DNA of 64,000 bases from Sulfitobacter marinus (GTDB lineage: Bacteria; Pseudomonadota; Alphaproteobacteria; Rhodobacterales; Rhodobacteraceae), in assembly GCF_900116285.1 (NCBI RefSeq), contig NZ_FPAJ01000004.1, positions 310,001-374,000 on the forward strand. The letters run 5' to 3'. The position numbers and the translations under genes are program-made. The notes below the pieces were generated by a model. That model ran no database searches. It was not told the DNA's origin and worked only from the letters and a program-made list of their open reading frames with translations. Position 1 is the stretch's first letter. Each line of letters starts with the position of its first letter. This document shows, one piece after another, positions 49,461 to 57,797 of this stretch.

Positions 49461-51083
49461 GTGGATTTGCAGCTTGCTTCTTCACTGCCCTGCGACGCTG
49501 TGAAGGCACAACTGGCGCATATCGTTGACGGTCGGCAATTTCGAAACGCCCCGCGCTTGTCGCGCTTCCTCACCTACGTGGTCGAACAAAACCTCGCCGG
49601 ACGATCAGACCAGCTCAAAGGTTATACGATTGGGGTAGAGGTTTTCGACAAGGACGAGGATTTCGATCCGCAAACCGACACCATTGTGCGTGTGCAGGCC
49701 CGGGCGTTGCGTCAAAAGCTGAGCGAGTACTATCAGCAGAACGGTGCGGATGACCCGGTGCATATTTTCATCGCCAAGGGCGGATACGTGCCGGAATACT
49801 ATGTGCCTGTAGTCCATGACCAAGCGGATGCGGATGACACATCCGTTAAAGGCGATGATAGACCTTCTGCGCCTACGCCATCTGACAAACCGTCGATTGC
49901 GGTTTTGCCCTTTGAGAATATCGGGCTCGGGGTCGAGCATGATTTTCTGTCTCTCGGCCTGAACGAGGGCGTTATTTCAGACCTGTCCCGTTTCAAATAC
50001 CTCTCCGTATTTTCGCGCTCGACGACGGAGAAAGCAAAAGAACTACAATTGAGCATAGCGCAGATGTTCCAACGGTTTCGTCCGGATTTCGTACTGGAGG
50101 GCACCTTTCGCGTTCGGAATGAACTGATCGAAACGCGGATCAAGCTGATCGATGCCGCACAAGACTCAATCCTTATGACCACGCAAATTGATATGGAGCT
50201 GAACCCGCAGCATATCTTCGATGCGCAGGATGAGCTATGCGCTCGAATTGCCGCGCGCATAGGGGTAGATAGCTCCATTGGGCAGACCGCACGACAGTCT
50301 CAGCGATCGCGGCCCGCGATCAGGTGGGACACATATTCATGGACGTCTCGATACTTTGAATACGGCTTTCAGTTGGACAAGACCGAGCGCGACGAGATTG
50401 AAGCCGGGCTTAAAAGTGCTGTCGATAGTGAACCCTCATCTGCCGATGCCCATGCCGCGCTAGCGATGATTGAAGTCGAATACTACCGGACGATGTCAGC
50501 GGATGTCGGTGATCCTATTCGTCTTGAGCAGGCAATTAAACAAGCGCAAATTGCTGTGCGGTGTGATCCGCAAAACGCCATGGCCTATCAATCCCTTGCC
50601 CTTGCACAATTTCATGCGAAGCGGTTTGTCGATTTTCGCGCATCGGTCAAACGTGCTCTGCAGCTCAATCCGGGGCACGCCGACATGCTGGCAATGTTCG
50701 GTATGTGCTTTGTCCGGCTTGCCGAGTGGGATGAGGCGATGCCTTTGCTCGACCGCGCTCTGACTCTGAACCCGCTGCATCCTGACTGGTATCACATGCC
50801 GAAAGCGATGCATCTGATGATGACGCAAAATCCCGAAGCGGCTATCGCGGAGTTCACGAAGCGTCCAATGCCTGGTCTGTTCGCGTTTCACTACATTCTG
50901 TTGTGGCTCCAAGTCGAGGCGGGCAACATGAAAGAAGCCGAGATGGAAAAGGGCCGATTGCTCGATATCGCACCCGATGTCGAGCAGTTCACACGCCGCT
51001 ATTTCGATGCGATCTGTCTTTGCGATGAAATTGCGGACCGGGCGATCGCGGCTTGCCAAAAAGTGGGGCTATATATCGCCTAG
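49461..51083 (+). CDS. TPR protein with N-terminal DNA-binding-like domain
   Basis: 540 residues from the GTG at 49461, which has AAGGGAG 6 nt upstream; a longer ATG start at 49416 has a badly spaced site. The N-terminal region (QFRNAPRLSRFLTYVVEQNL to HIFIAKGGYVPEY) matches a domain often placed before adenylate-cyclase-like/TPR modules. A segment with SIAVLPFENIG follows, a signature of that group, and then several tetratricopeptide repeats (about 320-520). No cyclase catalytic domain and no clear membrane helix is seen. Probably a regulatory or scaffold protein; divergent from the Crp/Fnr gene. Confidence 0.7.
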   Translation: MDLQLASSLPCDAVKAQLAHIVDGRQFRNAPRLSRFLTYVVEQNLAGRSDQLKGYTIGVEVFDKDEDFDPQTDTIVRVQARALRQKLSEYYQQNGADDPVHIFIAKGGYVPEYYVPVVHDQADADDTSVKGDDRPSAPTPSDKPSIAVLPFENIGLGVEHDFLSLGLNEGVISDLSRFKYLSVFSRSTTEKAKELQLSIAQMFQRFRPDFVLEGTFRVRNELIETRIKLIDAAQDSILMTTQIDMELNPQHIFDAQDELCARIAARIGVDSSIGQTARQSQRSRPAIRWDTYSWTSRYFEYGFQLDKTERDEIEAGLKSAVDSEPSSADAHAALAMIEVEYYRTMSADVGDPIRLEQAIKQAQIAVRCDPQNAMAYQSLALAQFHAKRFVDFRASVKRALQLNPGHADMLAMFGMCFVRLAEWDEAMPLLDRALTLNPLHPDWYHMPKAMHLMMTQNPEAAIAEFTKRPMPGLFAFHYILLWLQVEAGNMKEAEMEKGRLLDIAPDVEQFTRRYFDAICLCDEIADRAIAACQKVGLYIA

Positions 51084-51197
51084 GTCGACTTCGCCGTGGC
51101 ATGCCTTTCAAGAGGCGCGCGTTCTCACAGCCCTCCAGTACCAAATAGATCCTCCACGCACCCTTAGGGGGTATGCCAAAGGGTGCGCGTCTGTGCA

Positions 51198-51211
51198 TTG
51201 ACGTTCGTCAA
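51198..51211. promoter_or_regulatory. Perfect TTGAC-N4-GTCAA dyad (Crp/Fnr-type box 1)
   Basis: TTGACGTTCGTCAA, a perfect 14-bp palindrome about 150 bp before the redox cluster. The identical 14-mer recurs at 57635. The layout matches Fnr/FixK/NnrR operators, and a regulator with the matching recognition helix is encoded at 48438-49202. Confidence 0.6.
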
Positions 51212-51353
51212 ACCTGCGCGCAGCCGTGTGCGTAGTCAGAGGTATGCGACCCGAAGCAAGAAACAAAAACGTGCTCCATAAAAATGTGCTCGAATTGGCC
51301 CATAGGATGGTTCTTGTGCCGGCACCTCGCGTCAACCCAGCCCCGGAAGAGCG

Positions 51354-52278
51354 ATGCGGCGAGACAAGGACATGATAGCAGCAGCCGATATGCAGCGCGC
51401 TTTGACGCAGGACCAACCTGGCGGAAAGATCAGTCTGTTTGCGCGAACGCTTCTGATCGTGGCAGCCCTCTGGACAGTATCCAGTCAAAGCTATTACGCG
51501 CTTGTGAGCGTTCTCGGGCTTGAACGGGGCTATGACGGCGCGCCGATCCTGTTCGCCGCCTACTACCTTGGCTGGGCCGCGCTGGCAGCCTGGCTGTTCC
51601 GGGCGCTGTTCGCAAACGTATTGGCGCGCGATCGCGTGGCGCGCGAAGGGCTGGCCTTGCTGCTGATCCTAGCGGCTTTCGGGCTGTTCGTCGTCTATGC
51701 TTTGCCGCTCTTGCCCGACTTCTCAGAGGTCCGCGCGCCAGGGAACCCGCCGGAGTTCATATTCGCTTCGGCCTGGGGTCCGGCACGCCGGGCGATCACT
51801 TTCATCTCGAAGGCGCTTGGCGACTATACCGAAGGCTGGCCCGATACTGTGAAGGCGGGCGACGCGGTCATTGTCGAAGGGCAGTACGGCCGCTTCACTT
51901 TCGACAATGCCAAAGAGCGCCAAATCTGGATCCGTGCCGGCATCGGCATCACGCCCTTTATCGCGCGGCTCAACCATCTGGTCGCCGCACTGGATGGCAA
52001 GAAGATTGATCCCTTCCACACGGCGCCCAAAATCGCGTCGGAGCCTCAGGCGTTGCTCGAAGCAGACGTGGCAGCGGCAGGGGTCAAGTTGCAGCTCATG
52101 CGGGATGGAACGACGGCCTTCTCGACGGTGCCCGCCTGCGCGACATGCTGCCCGACTGGACAAATGCCAGCATCTGGTTCTGGGCCCCGCCGCCTTTGGC
52201 CATGCGCTGCGTCAGGATCAGGTCGCGCACGGCCTCAAGCCCGCGGACTTTCATCAGAAACTTTTCAACATGGGCTGA
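51354..52278 (+). pseudogene. Frameshifted membrane flavin/NAD(P)H reductase (ferric-reductase FNR-type domain)
   Basis: The N-terminal part has about three hydrophobic helices. The rest resembles the FAD/NAD(P) half of ferric-reductase proteins: FASAWGPARRAITFISKALG, EGQYGRFTFDNAKERQIW and AGIGITPFIARLNHL. After about 52110 the family sequence continues in a second frame (DGLLDGARLRDMLPDWTNAS), and after about 52181 in a third (GPAAFGHALRQ, ending FHQKLFNMG at 52278). This fits two single-base losses. The first frame alone runs on into the ferredoxin gene as an artefact. Either a pseudogene or two assembly errors; the ferredoxin, cytochrome b and flavoprotein genes downstream are intact. Confidence 0.7.
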
Positions 52279-52304
52279 CGCGCGCGCACCCAAGGAGACC
52301 GCTT

Positions 52305-52514
52305 ATGACGATCAAAAGCATCAACGGCTGCATCGGCTGCGAGGAATGCGTCAAATCCTGCCCCTGCGACGTGATCCGCATGGAGGGCGGCAAGGCGGTG
52401 ATCACCTATGCCGCCGACTGCCAGATCTGCCATCTCTGCCGGATGTATTGCCCGGTCGACGCCATCGAGATGTCGCCTGAGAAATCCATCCCTGTCATCG
52501 TGCCTTGGGGTTAA
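52305..52514 (+). CDS. 2x[4Fe-4S] ferredoxin (AprB-like iron-sulfur subunit)
   Basis: 69 residues with two complete CxxCxxCxxxCP motifs (GCIGCEECVKSCPCDV and CQICHLCRMYCPVDAIEM). It resembles the iron-sulfur partners of adenylylsulfate-reductase-type or fumarate-reductase-type flavoproteins. AAGGAG precedes the ATG by 8 nt. No export signal of its own. It lies 4 bp before the membrane subunit and would relay electrons between a reductase, the membrane and the flavoprotein. Confidence 0.9.
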   Translation: MTIKSINGCIGCEECVKSCPCDVIRMEGGKAVITYAADCQICHLCRMYCPVDAIEMSPEKSIPVIVPWG

Positions 52515-52518
52515 GGCC

Positions 52519-53190
52519 ATGAAATTCACCGTTCAACGCGCCACAATCCTTGTCGCCTTGGCCATTTTCGTCGGCCTCCCGCTGATGTTCTATGCGTTTG
52601 GCGAGACCCCGCGCCGCTCGCTGCTGAAAGAGGTGATCTCCGTCGCGACGCTGCTCGCCTTCACGGCGTTGCTCGGCCAGTTCTTCATGGCGCGTAGCAA
52701 CACTTGGCTTCTGAGTGTCTTCAAGCCGGTACAGATACAAAAGGTCCACAAGTATATCGCCTACGCGGCAGTTGCGGTGATCCTGGCGCATCCTGCGCTG
52801 ATCGTTTTGCCAAGGTTTTTTGAGGGCGGCATTCGCCCGTCGGATGCACTGATCACGATGTTTACCACATTTGACAACCTCGCGCTGCTAGCGGGGTTCT
52901 TCGCATACCTGATCCTCGTGGTACTGGTCGTCACCGCCTTCTTCCGCAAGCCGATCATCAAACGCCTCGCCAGTCATTATCGCGGCTGGCGGTATGTCCA
53001 TGGTGGACTGGCTGTCAGCTTCACGGTGCTGGCACTGTGGCATTCCATCATCCTTGGCCGTCACACGGATACACCGATGTCTGCTCTGCTGCTGACACTG
53101 GCGCTGGTCGGCTTCGGGTTGCTCGCGCGGCTTTACTGGGGCGCGCAGCCCGTCAAACCCACCCCTCCGCAGAAAGGAGCCATGTCATGA
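52519..53190 (+). CDS. Ferric-reductase-like b-type membrane subunit
   Basis: 223 residues with six hydrophobic helices. Histidines suited to heme ligation occur in QKVHKYIAYAAVAVILAHPA and in RYVHGGLAVSFTVLALWHSI, two per helix pair as in ferric reductase transmembrane domains. Expected to carry electrons across the inner membrane. The stop overlaps the flavoprotein start by 4 nt. The FAD/NAD half of a classical ferric reductase is missing here and is instead found, broken, in the gene upstream. Confidence 0.85.
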   Translation: MKFTVQRATILVALAIFVGLPLMFYAFGETPRRSLLKEVISVATLLAFTALLGQFFMARSNTWLLSVFKPVQIQKVHKYIAYAAVAVILAHPALIVLPRFFEGGIRPSDALITMFTTFDNLALLAGFFAYLILVVLVVTAFFRKPIIKRLASHYRGWRYVHGGLAVSFTVLALWHSIILGRHTDTPMSALLLTLALVGFGLLARLYWGAQPVKPTPPQKGAMS

Positions 53191-54896
53191 GCGAACAAGC
53201 AGACACCGTCGCCCCCACCCGCCGCGACTTCCTCGCGCTCACCGGCGCGACGGCCGGGCTTGCCACGGTCGGTGTGGCCGGATGGGCGCAGAACGCGGCC
53301 GAGATCGACCCTGGCACCATTGCCAAAACTGACCATGCCACCGACGTGCTGGTGATCGGCGGCGGCATGGCGGGGCTTTTCGCGGCCGTGAAGGCGCATG
53401 ACGCGGGTGCCGCCACGATGATCGTTTCCAAAGGGCGATTGGGGTCTTCGGGCCTCACACCCTTTGGCAAGGGGTTCTTTGTCTTTGATCCCGAAACCGA
53501 GACCGGTAGCATCGAGGATTTCATCGACACCGTTTCACGCTCGGCGCTCGGCACTAATAACGCCACCTATACCCGCCAGCTTGCCGCGCATTCGCTCGAT
53601 CGCGCTAAAGAGCTAGAAGACTGGGGCTATTTCGACCAGACACTGGCCAACCGCCCGTTCATGAAGCCCATCGAAGAGCGCGCAATCCCCCTGCTGGAGC
53701 GGGTGACGATTACCCACCTGATCAAGGAAGGTGGCCGCATAGCAGGCGCGGCGGGCTTCCGGCTAGATGCCGAGGAAACGGTCACGATCCGGGCAAAATC
53801 CGTGATCCTGTGCACCGGGGCAGGGGGCTTCAAGCCGAACGGCTTTCCGCTGGGTGACCTGACCCATGACGGCACAGTCATGGCCTACCGGATCGGGGCC
53901 AAGGTCACGGGCAAGGAATGGAACGACGGCCACACTACCCGCGTTGACCATCCGGCGGCCACATTCGACGGGTGGGGCGACATGTTCGAGCGTGCGCCCT
54001 CCACCACCGGCGTCGAAGTGCATCACGATCTGGGTGTGGACCTGAACTACCGCGCCTACCGGCTCGGCAACCCGGTTGCGGGCGGGCCGGGGTCGCCGCC
54101 CGATGCAGAGGTCAAAGAGGTCAACGGCGGCCCAATCGTGCCGGAAGAATTCCAGCGCACATTCGACGCGCCCGCCGGTGGCGACGGCCCCCCTCCGGGC
54201 TTCGGTCCAGGTGCCAATGTCGGGGGCGCATCGGCGGGCATGGCGATCCACAAATCCGAAGGCCTGGTACCCTACAACGATCGCTGCGCTTCCAACATCC
54301 CAGGTCTCTATGCGGCAGGCGATGCACTCGGCAGTCATATGGCGGGCGGGATCTACACACAGATAGGCTCATCGCTGGCAGGCTCTGCCGTGCAAGGCGC
54401 GGTCGCGGGCGAAGCAGCAGCCGAATATGCCGCTGGTGTCGACGCCCCGACAATCCCCGACGCGCGCTTGGCTGAGATCACGGTCGACATCCTCGCCCCC
54501 TTGCGGCGCGAGGCGGGATACGGCCCCGCCTGGGTCACGCAAACGCTGCAAGGAGTGATGATCCCCAACTTCGTCCTCTACATCAAGAAAGCGTCGATGA
54601 TGCAGGCCGCGCTGGCATATATCGAGGAGCTGCGCGACCACCACGCGCCCATGCTGCGCGCGGCCAACATGCACGAGCTGCGGCTGGCGTGGGAGACGCG
54701 CAACATGATCGAGAGCGCCGAGATGAAACTGCGCGCCTCACTGTTTCGCACCGAAAGCCGGTGCAGCCACTACCGCCTCGATTATCCCGAGGTGGATGAC
54801 GAGAATTGGCGCGCCTGGATCAACATCCACCGCGGCAAAGACGGTACGATGCAGCTTACCAAACAACCCTTCGGAACTTGGCCCGAGCCAGCATGA
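53187..54896 (+). CDS. Tat-exported fumarate-reductase/succinate-dehydrogenase-type flavoprotein
   Basis: 569 residues. A twin-arginine signal (PTRRDFLALTGATAG, cleavage around residue 35) predicts export folded with FAD. The FAD motif is DVLVIGGGMAGLFAAVKA. A Gly/Pro-rich insert lies mid-protein and the flavoprotein C-terminal helical domain contains SRCSHYRLDYPEVDDENW. The family includes fumarate, urocanate and adenylylsulfate reductases and other enoate reductases; the substrate is unknown. With the ferredoxin and b-type subunit it forms a likely membrane-linked reductase or dehydrogenase. Start by 4-nt overlap (ATGA) with the membrane subunit. Confidence 0.88.
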   Translation: MSEQADTVAPTRRDFLALTGATAGLATVGVAGWAQNAAEIDPGTIAKTDHATDVLVIGGGMAGLFAAVKAHDAGAATMIVSKGRLGSSGLTPFGKGFFVFDPETETGSIEDFIDTVSRSALGTNNATYTRQLAAHSLDRAKELEDWGYFDQTLANRPFMKPIEERAIPLLERVTITHLIKEGGRIAGAAGFRLDAEETVTIRAKSVILCTGAGGFKPNGFPLGDLTHDGTVMAYRIGAKVTGKEWNDGHTTRVDHPAATFDGWGDMFERAPSTTGVEVHHDLGVDLNYRAYRLGNPVAGGPGSPPDAEVKEVNGGPIVPEEFQRTFDAPAGGDGPPPGFGPGANVGGASAGMAIHKSEGLVPYNDRCASNIPGLYAAGDALGSHMAGGIYTQIGSSLAGSAVQGAVAGEAAAEYAAGVDAPTIPDARLAEITVDILAPLRREAGYGPAWVTQTLQGVMIPNFVLYIKKASMMQAALAYIEELRDHHAPMLRAANMHELRLAWETRNMIESAEMKLRASLFRTESRCSHYRLDYPEVDDENWRAWINIHRGKDGTMQLTKQPFGTWPEPA

Positions 54897-54932
54897 CGCC
54901 CTGAAGCCGCAACACTAACCAAGGAGAAAATC

Positions 54933-56819
54933 ATGACGTTAATAGACAAAAAGAAGACCCATTCCGGTCTCGGAATTTGGGATTCTCTGAATGAGATCCC
55001 GGCCGGAACCATGTTCGTTCCGCTCGTGATAAGTGCGATCATTGTGACACTGTCCGTGCATAGCGGCCTCGGAATGTCCCTGTGGGATTACCTGGGCGAA
55101 CCGATGAAGAGCCTCTTTGGCCCTTCCGGGCAGATGCTGGTGATCGGCCTTATGTTGTTTTGCACGGGCACGATGATCTCGGGCCATGATTTCGTGGAAG
55201 TCGGCGAAAGGGGCATCTGGGTCATTTTTGCAAGGCTTTTGCCAGCATACGCGATCAGCGCGTTCGTGTTCCTCTATTTCGGCCCGGAGGGGTTCGCCGG
55301 AATCGACGCCATTACGCTGGCTTGCTGCCTGACATCGGCAAACGCCGCCTTGTATATGGGGATAATCAAACCTTATGCGGATGAACCGGACCGGGGCGCA
55401 TTCCCGATCATGTTGATCTTCTCGATGCCACTGCTACCCTTCATCTTCCTGTCGTATTTCGGAAGTGGCGGCGGCGGATTCACGAGTCAAATCATGCAGG
55501 TGCTTTCGCTCTTGCTGCCTTTTTTCCTCGGAGTTGCCTTGGGCAACCTCGACCCCAAGATCAAAGAGGTCTTCCGCGGGGGAAACACTATTCTTCTACC
55601 CTTCCTTGGGTTTCAGTTCGGCTCCACGATCGACCTCGTAGACGCCTTTCAGGCAGACATCATTGTCGTCGCGCTTCTGCTCACCGCAATCTACTGGGCC
55701 GTTACGATCATAATCCCGTTCATTGTCGATCGATACGTTCTGGGCAGGCCTGGCTATGCCGCGATGGGTTCCACCGCACTGGCGGGCGTTTCGCTCGTGC
55801 TCCCTGCCATGGTGGGCAATTTCACGTTCGATGGTCAACTCGGCTCAGTCATCACCGCGAACGCGGTCTCGATCCTTGCATTCGTCCTGTTTATCACCAA
55901 CGTTCTGTCGCCGTTCTTCACGAAATGGACAATGAACGCGTATTTCAAACACCATAAAGCCGCTGCAGAAGACGTATTTTCGCAGACACACCCTGAGCTT
56001 CTCGCCGCAGTCTACGATGAAAATGGCAATTACAGAAACCACCATCACTATCACGATATCTTCGGCCGGATTTTTCGCTCCAGGTCACATGATGACGATG
56101 GAACGCTGGTGCAGGTCTCGACGCTCAATGCCTTGATGGAAGGCGACTATCGCGGAAGCAAGACGGTCAAAGACGTCCTAAAAACCACCGATACCGGTGT
56201 CGGGACTTATGAGGGGCTCGATGGCGAGGCAATCATCTACAAGGGCCATGCCTATGTCGGAAGGGCCGATGGCGAAGTTAGTGAAATGACACCGGAGGAC
56301 ACATTCGCCTTCTCGATCACGACACGCTTCGATGAAAGCGTGGATGAGGACGAGATATCTTTCGCATCCATTGAAGATCTGAAGGCGAAGCTGGAAGAGT
56401 ACCTCGATTCACACAACTACTTCTTCATGATCAAGATGGAAGGCGTCTTTTCCGTCAGGGTCAGAAGCAACTTCAAACAAAAGCAACCCTATGAGCCGCT
56501 CTACAAGGTCGCGGGCGATCAGAGAGAATTCGAGTATCACGACATCGAAGGCGCAGTGATCGGAGTCTTTTCGCCCAACTACGTCGAAGGCATGAACCTT
56601 CCCGGTTGGCACGTTCATTTCTTGTCGAAGGATTTCAAGAAAGGCGGGCATATCCTCGAAGTGTCCGGGAAGGACGTCAAAATTAAGGTCAACAAGCTTC
56701 AGGCTTGGAAAGTCCTGATGCCAGATGATCCCGACTTCAGCACGTGGAACCTCAAGGAAGACCTGAAAGCGAAGACTGAAGCCGTTGAGGGCAAGTCGAG
56801 AACCAAGGAAACCACCTAG
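54933..56819 (+). CDS. Fusion: 2-keto-3-deoxygluconate permease domain + acetolactate decarboxylase domain
   Basis: 628 residues. Residues about 15-335 follow KdgT-family permeases, with IPAGTMFVPLV, FFLGVALGNLDPKIKE and LPFLGFQFGSTIDL, and about ten hydrophobic helices. After a His- and Asp-rich linker, residues about 385-600 match alpha-acetolactate decarboxylase: VQVSTLNALMEGDYRG, GTYEGLDGEAIIYKG, EGVFSVRVRS and the zinc site H560-x-H562 with H573 in GWHVHFLSKDFKKGGH. The spacing of the three His and the Glu and Arg active-site motifs fit active decarboxylases. One uninterrupted frame, GGAG upstream, 36 bp after the flavoprotein gene. The pairing suggests import of a 2-hydroxy-3-keto-type acid and cytosolic decarboxylation; this is inference. 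Confidence 0.88.
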   Translation: MTLIDKKKTHSGLGIWDSLNEIPAGTMFVPLVISAIIVTLSVHSGLGMSLWDYLGEPMKSLFGPSGQMLVIGLMLFCTGTMISGHDFVEVGERGIWVIFARLLPAYAISAFVFLYFGPEGFAGIDAITLACCLTSANAALYMGIIKPYADEPDRGAFPIMLIFSMPLLPFIFLSYFGSGGGGFTSQIMQVLSLLLPFFLGVALGNLDPKIKEVFRGGNTILLPFLGFQFGSTIDLVDAFQADIIVVALLLTAIYWAVTIIIPFIVDRYVLGRPGYAAMGSTALAGVSLVLPAMVGNFTFDGQLGSVITANAVSILAFVLFITNVLSPFFTKWTMNAYFKHHKAAAEDVFSQTHPELLAAVYDENGNYRNHHHYHDIFGRIFRSRSHDDDGTLVQVSTLNALMEGDYRGSKTVKDVLKTTDTGVGTYEGLDGEAIIYKGHAYVGRADGEVSEMTPEDTFAFSITTRFDESVDEDEISFASIEDLKAKLEEYLDSHNYFFMIKMEGVFSVRVRSNFKQKQPYEPLYKVAGDQREFEYHDIEGAVIGVFSPNYVEGMNLPGWHVHFLSKDFKKGGHILEVSGKDVKIKVNKLQAWKVLMPDDPDFSTWNLKEDLKAKTEAVEGKSRTKETT

Positions 56820-56929
56820 CAGGTAGGAGCCGCGCTGTTGGTTGCCCTAATAGGCAACGCAAAACTCGGCTGGATTGTAAACGTCGCCCCGTCGAAATGC
56901 GGGGCGGCAATGCGCCGCCCCGGCCATCA

Positions 56930-57313
56930 TCAATTGTCGCCTTGCGGGGCACCGGGCCGCTGCAAGGTCGGCGCGCCATCGCCATCGCCGTCACGCCGTT
57001 CGACGAGCCGTGCAATGCGGGTGTCAAGCTCTTCGGGAGCGATCTGGCCGTCGCCGTCGCTGTCCAGAGCTTGGAGGGCATCAACCATGCGCGAGCGGGT
57101 GAACGACCGGTAAAGCTCGTCGATCTCCTCAATCAACAGCGCACCGTCGTCGGAGGGGTTGTCCTGCTTTGCATTCTCCCAAGACAATTCCAGGTCAGAA
57201 AGAGATTTGGAGAAACCGCTTCTAATCTCGCTCCAGTCATCGCGGAGTTTTGTGTTCATCTCGTCGACGCTCTCGTCAATGTCTGCGAGAGTTGCTTTCG
57301 AGACAGTTACCAA
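56930..57313 (-). CDS. EF-hand domain protein
   Basis: 127 residues. A canonical EF-hand loop DSDGDGQIAPEE (D84 to E95) follows helical segments, and a second truncated Asp-rich stretch (RDGDGDGAP) lies near the C-terminus. No signal peptide or membrane segment is obvious. Probably a calcium-binding protein; partner unknown. Convergent with the permease-decarboxylase fusion. Confidence 0.65.
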   Translation of the reverse strand: MVTVSKATLADIDESVDEMNTKLRDDWSEIRSGFSKSLSDLELSWENAKQDNPSDDGALLIEEIDELYRSFTRSRMVDALQALDSDGDGQIAPEELDTRIARLVERRDGDGDGAPTLQRPGAPQGDN

Positions 57314-57797
57314 TGCTTCGTGCCGGTCATGTGAATAATCACCAATCTGGCCTGCTGCCGACTTCGTGGGCTCCGAGATAAGATGTTTATGAGATTAGAG
57401 ATCAGGAATGACGAAAAGAGTTTATAACCGACGATGTCACCGCGCTGATGTGGGCGATAGGCTGATCGACGCGCAGATCGCGTCGCGTGCACGCCCCCAG
57501 TTACTTTATGTGTATTGCGAGCCGCTTCCGACCTTCGTCTTTACCCTACCGAAAGCGTCGTTTTTTAGCCCACCCCGCGTAGAGTGCAACTCACGCGCAT
57601 CGATCAGTCGATGCAGACCAGTCGTGCCCGGCAATTGACGTTCGTCAATTTGATGAAATCGATACCGCCTATGAACCCAGCATCTGCCACCTTCCGGGCG
57701 CAGCTGAGCAGCATACGGGTCAGTTTTCCTTCAATGTAAGACAGCTTGCTTCATCGCCCCGAACCGAACTTTCAAATCATGCATAAGGGGATGCAAC
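57314..57797. other. 484-bp intergenic region before oleate hydratase
   Basis: Holds the second TTGACGTTCGTCAA dyad (57635-57648) and presumably divergent promoters for the EF-hand and oleate hydratase genes. Short open frames here have no protein-like features and no convincing ribosome site. Confidence 0.5.
57635..57648. promoter_or_regulatory. Perfect TTGAC-N4-GTCAA dyad (Crp/Fnr-type box 2)
   Basis: Same 14-mer as at 51198, including the N4 spacer. The centre lies about 156 bp before the oleate hydratase start. Flanking sequence differs between the two sites, so the identity is not simply a duplicated promoter. Confidence 0.6.

Noticed and set aside
51354-52514. Single 386-codon gene fusing a membrane reductase to a ferredoxin
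   Set aside because: The part from about 52110 to 52304 is low-complexity out-of-frame translation; the true reductase ending lies in another frame and the ferredoxin has its own ribosome site and ATG at 52305.
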